A stretch of 17,160 nt of DNA. It comes from Candidatus Heimdallarchaeota archaeon. Its GTDB lineage: Archaea > Asgardarchaeota > Heimdallarchaeia > Heimdallarchaeales > Heimdallarchaeaceae. The notes below the pieces were generated by a model. It was not told the DNA's origin and did no database searches. It worked only from the letters and a program-made list of their open reading frames with translations. Below are positions 7,490 to 13,342 of this stretch, piece by piece. Made by a program: the position numbers and the translations under genes. The stretch's first letter is position 1. Every line of letters begins with the position of its first letter. The stretch lies in the NCBI GenBank assembly GCA_016839875.1, contig JAEOTK010000183.1, positions 1 to 17,160 of the forward strand, read 5' to 3'.

Positions 7490-8239
7490 CTAGCTATAGA
7501 AATCCTCTTCTTCTCTTATTCGGAGATCTCCCTCTTTTATTACAGGTTCAACTTGATAGACTATTTTTCCCTTCCAATAGTACTCCCCTGTTCTATAGAT
7601 AGGATTTTTTCTCAAATAAGCTAGGGTGCTTCTAGGAATTTCGTATTTGTTACTTATGGTTGACATAGTTACATTGTCTTCAAACATCTGGAATATTTCT
7701 ACAAGCTTAGGTCTCATCTCTTGGTCAACTATTAATTGACCATCTTCAATTTTGTAACCTAAAGGAGGTCTTGACATGATTTTTTGATCCTGGATTCTTC
7801 TTTTGATTCCATACATTCTTTTCTGTCTATATTTCTTAAGCTCCTCTTCGCCAAGCATATCGTATATTCGAGTTACAAGCATTTCATCTGATTCTTCTGT
7901 TGCTCGAATTTCGACTCCTAGTGATCTTAACACAACAGATGCATATCCAAGCATATCGACTTCTCTTGCTATCCTGTCTCTTGATTGAACCCAGATTTCT
8001 CTAATGGGATTCTCTGGATGTTCTTTGAGATAGTTTCCAATATAATTTAACATATCTCTAAAACCAGGTCTTTCTTCAACATGACTATCACCAGAAACAT
8101 CTTCATCTGTGAAGGTTTCTAGAACATGTCTGTATCCAATTGAACTTATTTTTTTGTTAATTACATCAAATTGTGTATCTCTACCAGTTTCTTGATCTGC
8201 AGAGCTTACTCTCACATAAGTTACAACATTAACATGCAT
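7490..8239 (-). CDS. Serine site-specific recombinase (resolvase/integrase family), short form
   Basis: The N-terminal resolvase domain (about 1-135) begins Y-V-R-V-S-S-A-D-Q, with the nucleophilic serine (S12) and Arg10. It continues with E-R-P-G-F (56-60) and S-R-D-R-I-A-R-E (86-93), the conserved arginine helix of serine recombinases. Residues 137-240 match the 'recombinase' DNA-binding region of large serine integrases: P-P-L-G-Y at 158-162, then a helix-turn-helix-like S-T-I-S-N-K-Y-E-I-P-R-S-T, then N-P-I-Y-R-T-G-E-Y. At 249 residues it lacks the zinc ribbon and coiled coil of large serine integrases. No TnpB, transposase or phage gene adjoins it. It would cut and rejoin DNA through a 5' phosphoserine link. 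Its target is unknown, and it may be a remnant or a domesticated recombinase. Confidence 0.87.
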   Translation of the reverse strand: MHVNVVTYVRVSSADQETGRDTQFDVINKKISSIGYRHVLETFTDEDVSGDSHVEERPGFRDMLNYIGNYLKEHPENPIREIWVQSRDRIAREVDMLGYASVVLRSLGVEIRATEESDEMLVTRIYDMLGEEELKKYRQKRMYGIKRRIQDQKIMSRPPLGYKIEDGQLIVDQEMRPKLVEIFQMFEDNVTMSTISNKYEIPRSTLAYLRKNPIYRTGEYYWKGKIVYQVEPVIKEGDLRIREEEDFYS

Positions 8240-8259
8240 GGTTGTAAGAAGGTCCCACC

Positions 8260-8268
8260 TTTTTAAAA
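8260..8268 (-). promoter_or_regulatory. TATA box for the recombinase gene
   Basis: TTTTAAAAA on the minus strand lies 21-29 bp before the ATG at 8239, as expected for a leaderless transcript. A weak CCACCT/AGGTGG inverted repeat (8255-8260 and 8295-8300) brackets its upstream side. Confidence 0.5.
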
Positions 8269-8337
8269 CGTCATGTAATACTTAGGTGTTCCAGAGGTGG
8301 TATCTATTTTTGTCGGAATAATTGAGATTTTGCAGAT

Positions 8338-9630
8338 TTACAGTTTTTGAAGGCTATTCCTTAGCTTTTCAAGCACTAAACAAGCTTGTTCTTCATTGAT
8401 ACAAAGAGGAGGTTGAAGACGTAAAACATTTCCAAATATTCCTCCTAATCCTATAATTATCCCTTCATTTTTCAGATATTCAACTATCTTCTTCGCAGCA
8501 TCAGAATGAGGGACTTTTGCTTGGAGATCCTTGACTAATTCTATCCCAATCATTAATCCTTTTCCTCTCACATCTCCAATTAATGAATTTGATTTTTGGA
8601 TATCAGCTAGACCTTCCATAAATATACTACCTATCTTTGCAGAATTTTCAATTAAATTCTCATCATGCAATATTGCTATATTTTCCAAGGCAACAGCACT
8701 GCAAACAGGATTACCACCATAGGTTGAGAAGAAGTCTCCTGATTCAACAGCATTAGCTATCTTACTTGTGGTAATAGCTGCACCTATTGGCATTCCTCCA
8801 CCAAGACCTTTAGCTAGAGCCATAAGGTCAGGTTTAAGGTTCCAATAATCACCAGCGAATAGTTTTCCAGTTCTGCCAAAACCAGATTGCACTTCATCGC
8901 TAATGAAAGGTATATCACGTTCTTTGAGAATCTGAGTGAGAGTTGTGAAGTAAGAATCCGGAGGTATGAGTATACCACCCTCTCCTAAGATTGGTTCCAT
9001 AATGAAAGCCGCAACATCTCCAGCTGTATGTCTATCAATAATTTCTTCTACTTTTAGTGCAGCTTCAACACCGAACTCCTCCTCAGGTAGTTTAGATCTA
9101 TAACTATAAGGAGCTGGAGCATGAACAATACCTGGTGCATTTGCATAAGTACTGAAACCTTTTTTGTATTTTGCTTGTCCAGTTAAACTTAATGAGTAAC
9201 CTAGTCTACCATGAAAAGAACATTCTAAAGCAATTAATCCAGCACCAGGTTTTCCTCTAGAAAAAGCATACTTCTTAACCAACTTAACAGCATTTTCAAC
9301 AGCTTCTGTACCGCTATTACAAAGGTAAGTATGTTTGAGATCTCCTGGAGTTATCTCTGCAAGCTTCTCTACTAGCTGTGTTTGGGGGATATTGAAAAAT
9401 CTCCCAGAAGTATGTATTAGTTTCGACATCTGATCAGTAGCTGCTTTAACTAATCTTTCGTGGGCATGACCAACATTTGTCACTGCGATTCCAGCAAAAC
9501 AATCAATGAATTCCTTTCCTTCAAGGTCCTTAACTATTGCACCTTTCCCTTCTGTTAAAACAAGTGGAACTCGAGCATATCCTTGAATGAAAAATTCTTT
9601 GTCTTTTTCCATAATCTCATCAGATTTCAT
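8338..9630 (-). CDS. Class III PLP-dependent aminotransferase (GABA/beta-alanine/ornithine type)
   Basis: The protein has about 430 residues, usual for the family. Numbered from the ATG at 9630: S-G-T-E-A (106-110) binds the PLP phosphate; I-S-D-E-V-Q-S-G-F-G-R-T-G (243-255) contains the Asp (D245) that contacts the PLP nitrogen; and A-L-A-K-G-L-G-G-G (271-279) contains the Schiff-base lysine K274. Class III enzymes move amino groups from omega-amino acids such as GABA, beta-alanine, 3-aminoisobutyrate or ornithine to 2-oxo acids. The divergent neighbour is a CoA-acylating semialdehyde dehydrogenase, so beta-alanine or 3-aminoisobutyrate fits best, giving a semialdehyde for it to oxidise. A longer frame begins at a GTG (9639), but the TATA box 23-32 bp before the ATG at 9630 favours the ATG. 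Confidence 0.9.
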   Translation of the reverse strand: MKSDEIMEKDKEFFIQGYARVPLVLTEGKGAIVKDLEGKEFIDCFAGIAVTNVGHAHERLVKAATDQMSKLIHTSGRFFNIPQTQLVEKLAEITPGDLKHTYLCNSGTEAVENAVKLVKKYAFSRGKPGAGLIALECSFHGRLGYSLSLTGQAKYKKGFSTYANAPGIVHAPAPYSYRSKLPEEEFGVEAALKVEEIIDRHTAGDVAAFIMEPILGEGGILIPPDSYFTTLTQILKERDIPFISDEVQSGFGRTGKLFAGDYWNLKPDLMALAKGLGGGMPIGAAITTSKIANAVESGDFFSTYGGNPVCSAVALENIAILHDENLIENSAKIGSIFMEGLADIQKSNSLIGDVRGKGLMIGIELVKDLQAKVPHSDAAKKIVEYLKNEGIIIGLGGIFGNVLRLQPPLCINEEQACLVLEKLRNSLQKL

Positions 9631-9652
9631 ATATATCACAAGTATTTCTTAG

Positions 9653-9662
9653 TTATTTAAAT
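9653..9662 (-). promoter_or_regulatory. TATA box for the class III aminotransferase
   Basis: ATTTAAATAA on the minus strand lies 23-32 bp before the ATG at 9630. With that spacing, transcription should start at or next to the ATG, which places the GTG at 9639 outside the message. Confidence 0.55.
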
Positions 9663-9687
9663 TACAATTAATCCTCGTTTAGTTGTC

Positions 9688-9733
9688 TTCTTCAAAAAAG
9701 TTTCTCATCCCAAGAAAAGTTTTTTTTGAAGAA
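9688..9733. promoter_or_regulatory. 12-bp inverted repeat in the divergent aminotransferase/dehydrogenase promoter
   Basis: TTCTTCAAAAAA (9688-9699) and TTTTTTGAAGAA (9722-9733) are perfect reverse complements separated by 22 nt. The right arm ends 3 bp before the TATA box of the dehydrogenase, covering the BRE position. The left arm is about 26 bp upstream of the aminotransferase TATA box. This position suits an operator controlling both genes, most simply as a repressor site for the dehydrogenase. Confidence 0.45.
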
Positions 9734-9736
9734 TAC

Positions 9737-9743
9737 TTATAAA
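9737..9743 (+). promoter_or_regulatory. TATA box for the dehydrogenase gene
   Basis: TTATAAA is a near-consensus archaeal TATA box. It lies 60-66 bp before the ATG at 9803, so the message should have a 5' leader of roughly 40 nt, consistent with the SD-like GTGATC at 9794-9799. Confidence 0.55.
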
Positions 9744-9802
9744 CAATTCAATTTTAACACGAATTAACAGAAACATAAGATTAGTAAAATTGTGTGATCA
9801 AC

Positions 9803-11266
9803 ATGAATGGAGAAGTTCTGAAAAATTACATTAACAATAAGTGGATTGAATCCAAAACTGAGAAAACAAGAGATGTTATTAATCCAGCAACAGGGGATCT
9901 AGTTGCTAAAACACCAATGAGTACAAAAGCAGAGACAGAGGAAGCAATTGAAGCTGCTAAAGCTTCTTTTTGGAGATGGAGAACAACTCCAGCTCAATCA
10001 CGAATAAGATACCTTTATGATCTTCGTGATGCTCTTGAAGAAAATTTTGATGAACTAGCAGAAATATGTACAATGGAACATGGAAAAACTCTTGATGAAT
10101 CCAGAGGGGAGTACCGCAGAACCATTGAGAATGTAGAAGCAGCTGCTAGTATACCATCCCTTCAAATGGGATACAACTTTGAGGATGTAGCAGCGGGAAT
10201 AGATGAGATTCTAATCAAACAGCCATTGGGAGTATTCTTCTGTGTGGCACCCTTTAATTTTCCAGCTATGGTACCAGCATGGTTCTGGCCTTTTGCTATA
10301 GCAACTGGAAATACTTACATCGTCAAACCTTCCGATCAATGTCCAATAACAATGACCAAACAGTTTGAGCTGCTGGATGATATAGAATTACCTCCAGGAG
10401 TAATCAATATGGTTCATGGAGGAGCAGATGTTGTAAATACTCTTATTGAAAGTCCGGATACTGTAGGAATGTCGTTTGTTGGATCAACAAAAATCGGAAA
10501 ACTCCTTTATCGCAAATGTGGAGAACATGGGAAGAGAGTTCAGGTTCAAGGAGGAGCAAAAAACTTCCTAACAGTGATGCCAGATACAAATCTTGAAAGA
10601 ACAATTCCAAATCTGATAACATCATTTTATGGGAATGCTGGACAGCGATGTCTAGCGGGTGGAGTCTTATTAGCTGTTGGGGAAATCTACAAACCGCTTA
10701 AGGAGTCATTGTTAGAAGCAGCAAAGAAAATTGTGGTTGGAAATGGTTTAGATGAATCGATTCATATGGGACCTCTAGCTTCTGAAGCAGGAAAGAAAAG
10801 AGTACTGAAATACATAGAAAAAGGAATTGAAGAAGGTGCAGAACTAATCCTAGATGGAAGAAATGTAGAAGTTCCTGAAAGCGTAACAAAAGGATTCTTT
10901 ATTGGACCAACTATATTTGATAAAGTCAAACCAGAAATGACAATAGCAAATGAAGAAATTTTTGGACCTGTTATACCTATCATTCAAGTTAAAGATCTAA
11001 ATGAAGCAATTGAGATAACCAATAGAAGCCAATATGGAAACGCTGCATCCATCTTTACTGCTAGTGGGAAATCAGCAAGAGATTTTCAATACAAGGTTGA
11101 CGCAGGAAATATTGGAATTAACATAGGTGTTGCAGCTCCTATAGCTACTTTTCCATTTTCAGGAATGAAAGATAGTTTCAAAGGAGATCTGCATGGTCAA
11201 GGAAGAAATGCTGTTGACTTCTTTACAGAAGAGAAAGTAGTTATAACTAGATGGTTTGAAGAGTAA
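9803..11266 (+). CDS. mmsA: CoA-acylating methylmalonate-semialdehyde/malonate-semialdehyde dehydrogenase
   Basis: An aldehyde dehydrogenase of 487 residues from the ATG at 9803. Motifs: P-F-N-F-P-A-M (150-156), with the oxyanion Asn; K-P-S (175-177), for NAD binding; F-V-G-S-T (225-229); and G-Q-R-C (280-283), with catalytic Cys283. The general-base Glu of hydrolytic aldehyde dehydrogenases (normally E-L-G-G-K) is Gln here, in V-Q-G-G-A-K-N (248-254). Loss of that Glu and the G-A-K-N sequence are marks of the methylmalonate-semialdehyde dehydrogenase branch, which releases the acyl group to CoA. It would turn malonate or methylmalonate semialdehyde into acetyl- or propionyl-CoA with NADH and CO2. 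A GTG at 9794 is in frame, but it sits inside GTGATC, which complements the 16S 3' end and ends 3 nt before the ATG, so it is probably the ribosome site. Confidence 0.9.
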   Translation: MNGEVLKNYINNKWIESKTEKTRDVINPATGDLVAKTPMSTKAETEEAIEAAKASFWRWRTTPAQSRIRYLYDLRDALEENFDELAEICTMEHGKTLDESRGEYRRTIENVEAAASIPSLQMGYNFEDVAAGIDEILIKQPLGVFFCVAPFNFPAMVPAWFWPFAIATGNTYIVKPSDQCPITMTKQFELLDDIELPPGVINMVHGGADVVNTLIESPDTVGMSFVGSTKIGKLLYRKCGEHGKRVQVQGGAKNFLTVMPDTNLERTIPNLITSFYGNAGQRCLAGGVLLAVGEIYKPLKESLLEAAKKIVVGNGLDESIHMGPLASEAGKKRVLKYIEKGIEEGAELILDGRNVEVPESVTKGFFIGPTIFDKVKPEMTIANEEIFGPVIPIIQVKDLNEAIEITNRSQYGNAASIFTASGKSARDFQYKVDAGNIGINIGVAAPIATFPFSGMKDSFKGDLHGQGRNAVDFFTEEKVVITRWFEE

Positions 11267-11283
11267 AACAAGAAGGTGAAAAG

Positions 11284-11706
11284 TTGAGCTTAGGCACATT
11301 TGGTTCAGTAATAAAATTTGCAATAAGACTAGAAAAAGAAGCAATGAATTATTATGAGAAAATTGTTGACAATATAATGAAAAATGACAAGAAGCTTGCT
11401 TTTGAAGCTATAATCAAACAAAGTAAGAAAAACATTAAGAGACTTCAGCGAGTTCAACGAGAGAATACAACAGAGATGATTTTGGAACCTATCAAAGACT
11501 TTGTTAGTGATCAATATGAACAAGCTGGTTCGCTAGTTGAAGATTGGAATGAAGATGAGGTAATTGAACAGAGTAAAAGGATTGAAGGAAATATCAATAA
11601 TTTCTTTAAAGATGCTTCTGTTAAAGTCAATTTCTTGGGCGAAGTAGCATATATCTTTGAGCAATTAGCAGTTAAACACAAAGATAATGTGAATAATCTG
11701 AACTAA
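11284..11706 (+). CDS. Small helical protein with a rubrerythrin/ferritin-like N-terminus lacking metal ligands
   Basis: The protein has 140 residues, is almost all helical and is lysine/glutamate-rich. Its start, F-A-I-R-L-E-K-E-A-M-N-Y-Y-E (12-25), is close to the first helix of rubrerythrin/ferritin-like proteins. The second helix lacks the expected E-x-x-H pair (K-Q-S-K-K-N-I-K-R-L instead), so a di-iron site is unlikely. The last helix, G-E-V-A-Y-I-F-E-Q-L-A-V-K-H (119-132), would complete a four-helix bundle. The TTG start is supported by AAGGTGA at 11273-11279, 4 nt before it; the first ATG (residue 21) lies inside the helix. It is only 17 nt after the dehydrogenase stop, so the two are probably co-transcribed. 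Function is unknown; the ferritin-like reading is tentative. Confidence 0.7.
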   Translation: MSLGTFGSVIKFAIRLEKEAMNYYEKIVDNIMKNDKKLAFEAIIKQSKKNIKRLQRVQRENTTEMILEPIKDFVSDQYEQAGSLVEDWNEDEVIEQSKRIEGNINNFFKDASVKVNFLGEVAYIFEQLAVKHKDNVNNLN

Positions 11707-11719
11707 AAAAATGTAATTG

Positions 11720-11761
11720 AATTGAGACTAGAATTACAACTAGTCTTCTTCCAACTCAATT
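11720..11761. terminator. Bidirectional nested hairpin between convergent genes
   Basis: AGACTAG (11725-11731) and CTAGTCT (11740-11746) form a 7-bp stem with an 8-nt loop. It is nested in an outer pairing of AATTGAG (11720-11726) with CTCAATT (11755-11761). It lies just after the plus-strand stop and overlaps the minus-strand hydrolase stop codon. No long T-tract follows on the plus strand, so its terminator role is an inference from position. Confidence 0.45.
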
Positions 11762-13170
11762 GTCTTCTTATGCATGATGTATCTTTGGTATTCGAATGTA
11801 ATTTCACCATTGTTATGTTTAGTAAATGGTACATACATTTTACCAAAGGGAGTGTTTGAGTAGAATTCCATGACTTCAGGATCTTCATTACAGGGAATTA
11901 AAGGTTGAGATACTCTTCCATCCCAGAAATCACCCTCAAGGAAAAGAGATCCATAACGTTGTTTTAATTCAAGAGATAGAATCTTTTTGTAAGCATCATA
12001 TCTTCCACATAGATTCTTATAGTGTTTCCTTCTTTTGTAAAAAGGCATTTGATCTTCAGGATCTTTACCCACAAGAGAAGTAAATGCTGTGTATAATGGA
12101 TGATTAGAGAGAAATGAAACATTATACAATTGAACAAAAGTAAGATTTAGTTCAGGGATAAAACCTATTTGTCCACCTGTCACACCCGATACTCCACCAT
12201 GATCAACTAAAGTATAACCATAGAAGTCTTCATTGACTCTTAATCCGTACCCATAAGCTATTTTACCTCCAGGGAAAAATTCCTCATAAGTGCTTTTTAC
12301 ATTTTTATTATGTGGCTTTCGCATTTCTTGAATAAGCTCTGGGTCAAGAATTTTCTTCCCTTTGAATTCTCCATCATTCACATGACATTGAAGTATATTT
12401 GTCATTTCTACAACGCTTGAAATCAATCCTCCAGAACCTGCAGTAAAAGGACTGCATAGAAGATCTTGGGAAATTCGTTTTATCTCATTGTCTGCCCAAA
12501 GGAAACTGAAGCCTTTAGAACTGTTTCCATCTTTTTCTGCTTCTACATTACTAAATGTACTTCTATTCATTTCGAGTGGTTTGAGGATATTATCAGTGAT
12601 ATAGTCTTCATATGGTTTTCCACTTACTCTTTCAATAATTTGTCCAAGTAATGCAAAAGCCTCATTACAATAATAATAACGAGTATCAGGAGGATAGATA
12701 ACTTCATCTTTTGCACTATTGATATGATAATAAAAATCATCCCAATTTCCTAACGGAAAAGTAGGAGTCTTACCTTTATACAATTCTTGATTCATTTGTG
12801 AGAAGTAAAATGTGTGGAGAGCGGGAACGCCTGAAGCATGACTCATAAGATGTTTAATTTTGATAGGATTATCTTTGAAACCAATATTCACTGGAAGATA
12901 ATCTGATATAGAATCTTCGATATTTAACTTGTTAGCTTGATGAAGTTGTAATATTCCCATGTTGGTAATAAATTTAGTAATAGAAGAAACACCATATAAA
13001 GTATCAATATTAGCAGGTTTAGGTTTCTTCTTCTCTCTTAATCCAAACGCTCTTTTGTAAATCGTTTCCCCATCTTTTGAAATAAGAATCGACATGCCAG
13101 GGACTTTGAAATCTCGCATTACTTTCACAATTTCTTTCTCAAATTTCTCCTGAAACATTTGAATGTTCAT
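11740..13170 (-). CDS. Serine hydrolase, class C beta-lactamase/PBP fold (second copy, shorter)
   Basis: The protein has 476 residues with the family motifs S-I-T-K (S63, K66), Y-C-N (167-169) and H-G-G (324-326). Its catalytic domain has the same motif order and spacing as the hydrolase at 5702, but the C-terminal extension is shorter (about 380-476) and differs in sequence. No signal peptide, lipobox or membrane segment is visible, so a cytosolic location is predicted. The ATG is preceded by AAGGAG (13186-13181), 10 nt away. The gene is divergent from the peptide-binding-protein gene, and its likely TATA box lies inside the spacer of the inverted repeat at 13214-13244. Co-regulation with the importer suggests it may hydrolyse imported peptides or D-amino-acid derivatives; this is an inference from context. 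Confidence 0.88.
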   Translation of the reverse strand: MNIQMFQEKFEKEIVKVMRDFKVPGMSILISKDGETIYKRAFGLREKKKPKPANIDTLYGVSSITKFITNMGILQLHQANKLNIEDSISDYLPVNIGFKDNPIKIKHLMSHASGVPALHTFYFSQMNQELYKGKTPTFPLGNWDDFYYHINSAKDEVIYPPDTRYYYCNEAFALLGQIIERVSGKPYEDYITDNILKPLEMNRSTFSNVEAEKDGNSSKGFSFLWADNEIKRISQDLLCSPFTAGSGGLISSVVEMTNILQCHVNDGEFKGKKILDPELIQEMRKPHNKNVKSTYEEFFPGGKIAYGYGLRVNEDFYGYTLVDHGGVSGVTGGQIGFIPELNLTFVQLYNVSFLSNHPLYTAFTSLVGKDPEDQMPFYKRRKHYKNLCGRYDAYKKILSLELKQRYGSLFLEGDFWDGRVSQPLIPCNEDPEVMEFYSNTPFGKMYVPFTKHNNGEITFEYQRYIMHKKTIELEED

Positions 13171-13213
13171 TCAATCACTTCTCCTTTATTGAAATTCAAC
13201 AAATTAAAGAATA

Positions 13214-13244
13214 ATGTTTAGTTTATAACGGTTTTGCTAAACAT
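13214..13244. promoter_or_regulatory. Operator candidate, copy 1: ATGTTTAG-N15-CTAAACAT
   Basis: Perfect 8-bp inverted arms at 13214-13221 and 13237-13244 are separated by 15 nt. The site lies in the divergent promoter between the second serine hydrolase and the peptide-binding-protein gene. On the plus side it ends 11 nt before a CCCGAAA element. On the minus side its spacer contains TTATAAAC (13228-13221), the likely TATA box of the hydrolase. The same arms and spacer length recur at 15157-15187. Confidence 0.7.
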
Positions 13245-13255
13245 AAACTTTTTTT

Positions 13256-13273
13256 CCCGAAAATCTTATATAT
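13256..13273 (+). promoter_or_regulatory. BRE and TATA box of the peptide-binding-protein gene
   Basis: CCCGAAAA (13256-13263), then TTATATAT (13266-13273), form a BRE/TATA pair. A matching CCCGAAA plus AT-rich box stands before the first permease gene. The expected start near 13293-13300 gives a 5' leader of about 45 nt before the TTG. Confidence 0.5.
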
Positions 13274-13317
13274 CTTTGAACTATTTTTTTAGCTAGTCTT
13301 TGATTTTGTTCAAAGAT
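13272..13317 (+). promoter_or_regulatory. 10-bp inverted repeat flanking the binding-protein transcription start
   Basis: ATCTTTGAAC (13272-13281) and GTTCAAAGAT (13308-13317) are perfect reverse complements 26 nt apart. The left arm touches the TATA box and the right arm falls just after the predicted transcription start. It could be a second operator; since its left arm should not be transcribed, an RNA hairpin is less likely. Confidence 0.4.
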
Positions 13318-13342
13318 CATAAAAAAAATGGAATGATATAAA

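Noticed and set aside
7436..8337. IS607-like or phage-type element around the serine recombinase
   Set aside because: No TnpB, phage or cargo gene adjoins it. The only repeat seen near its ends is a weak 6-bp CCACCT/AGGTGG pair, too short to call element ends.
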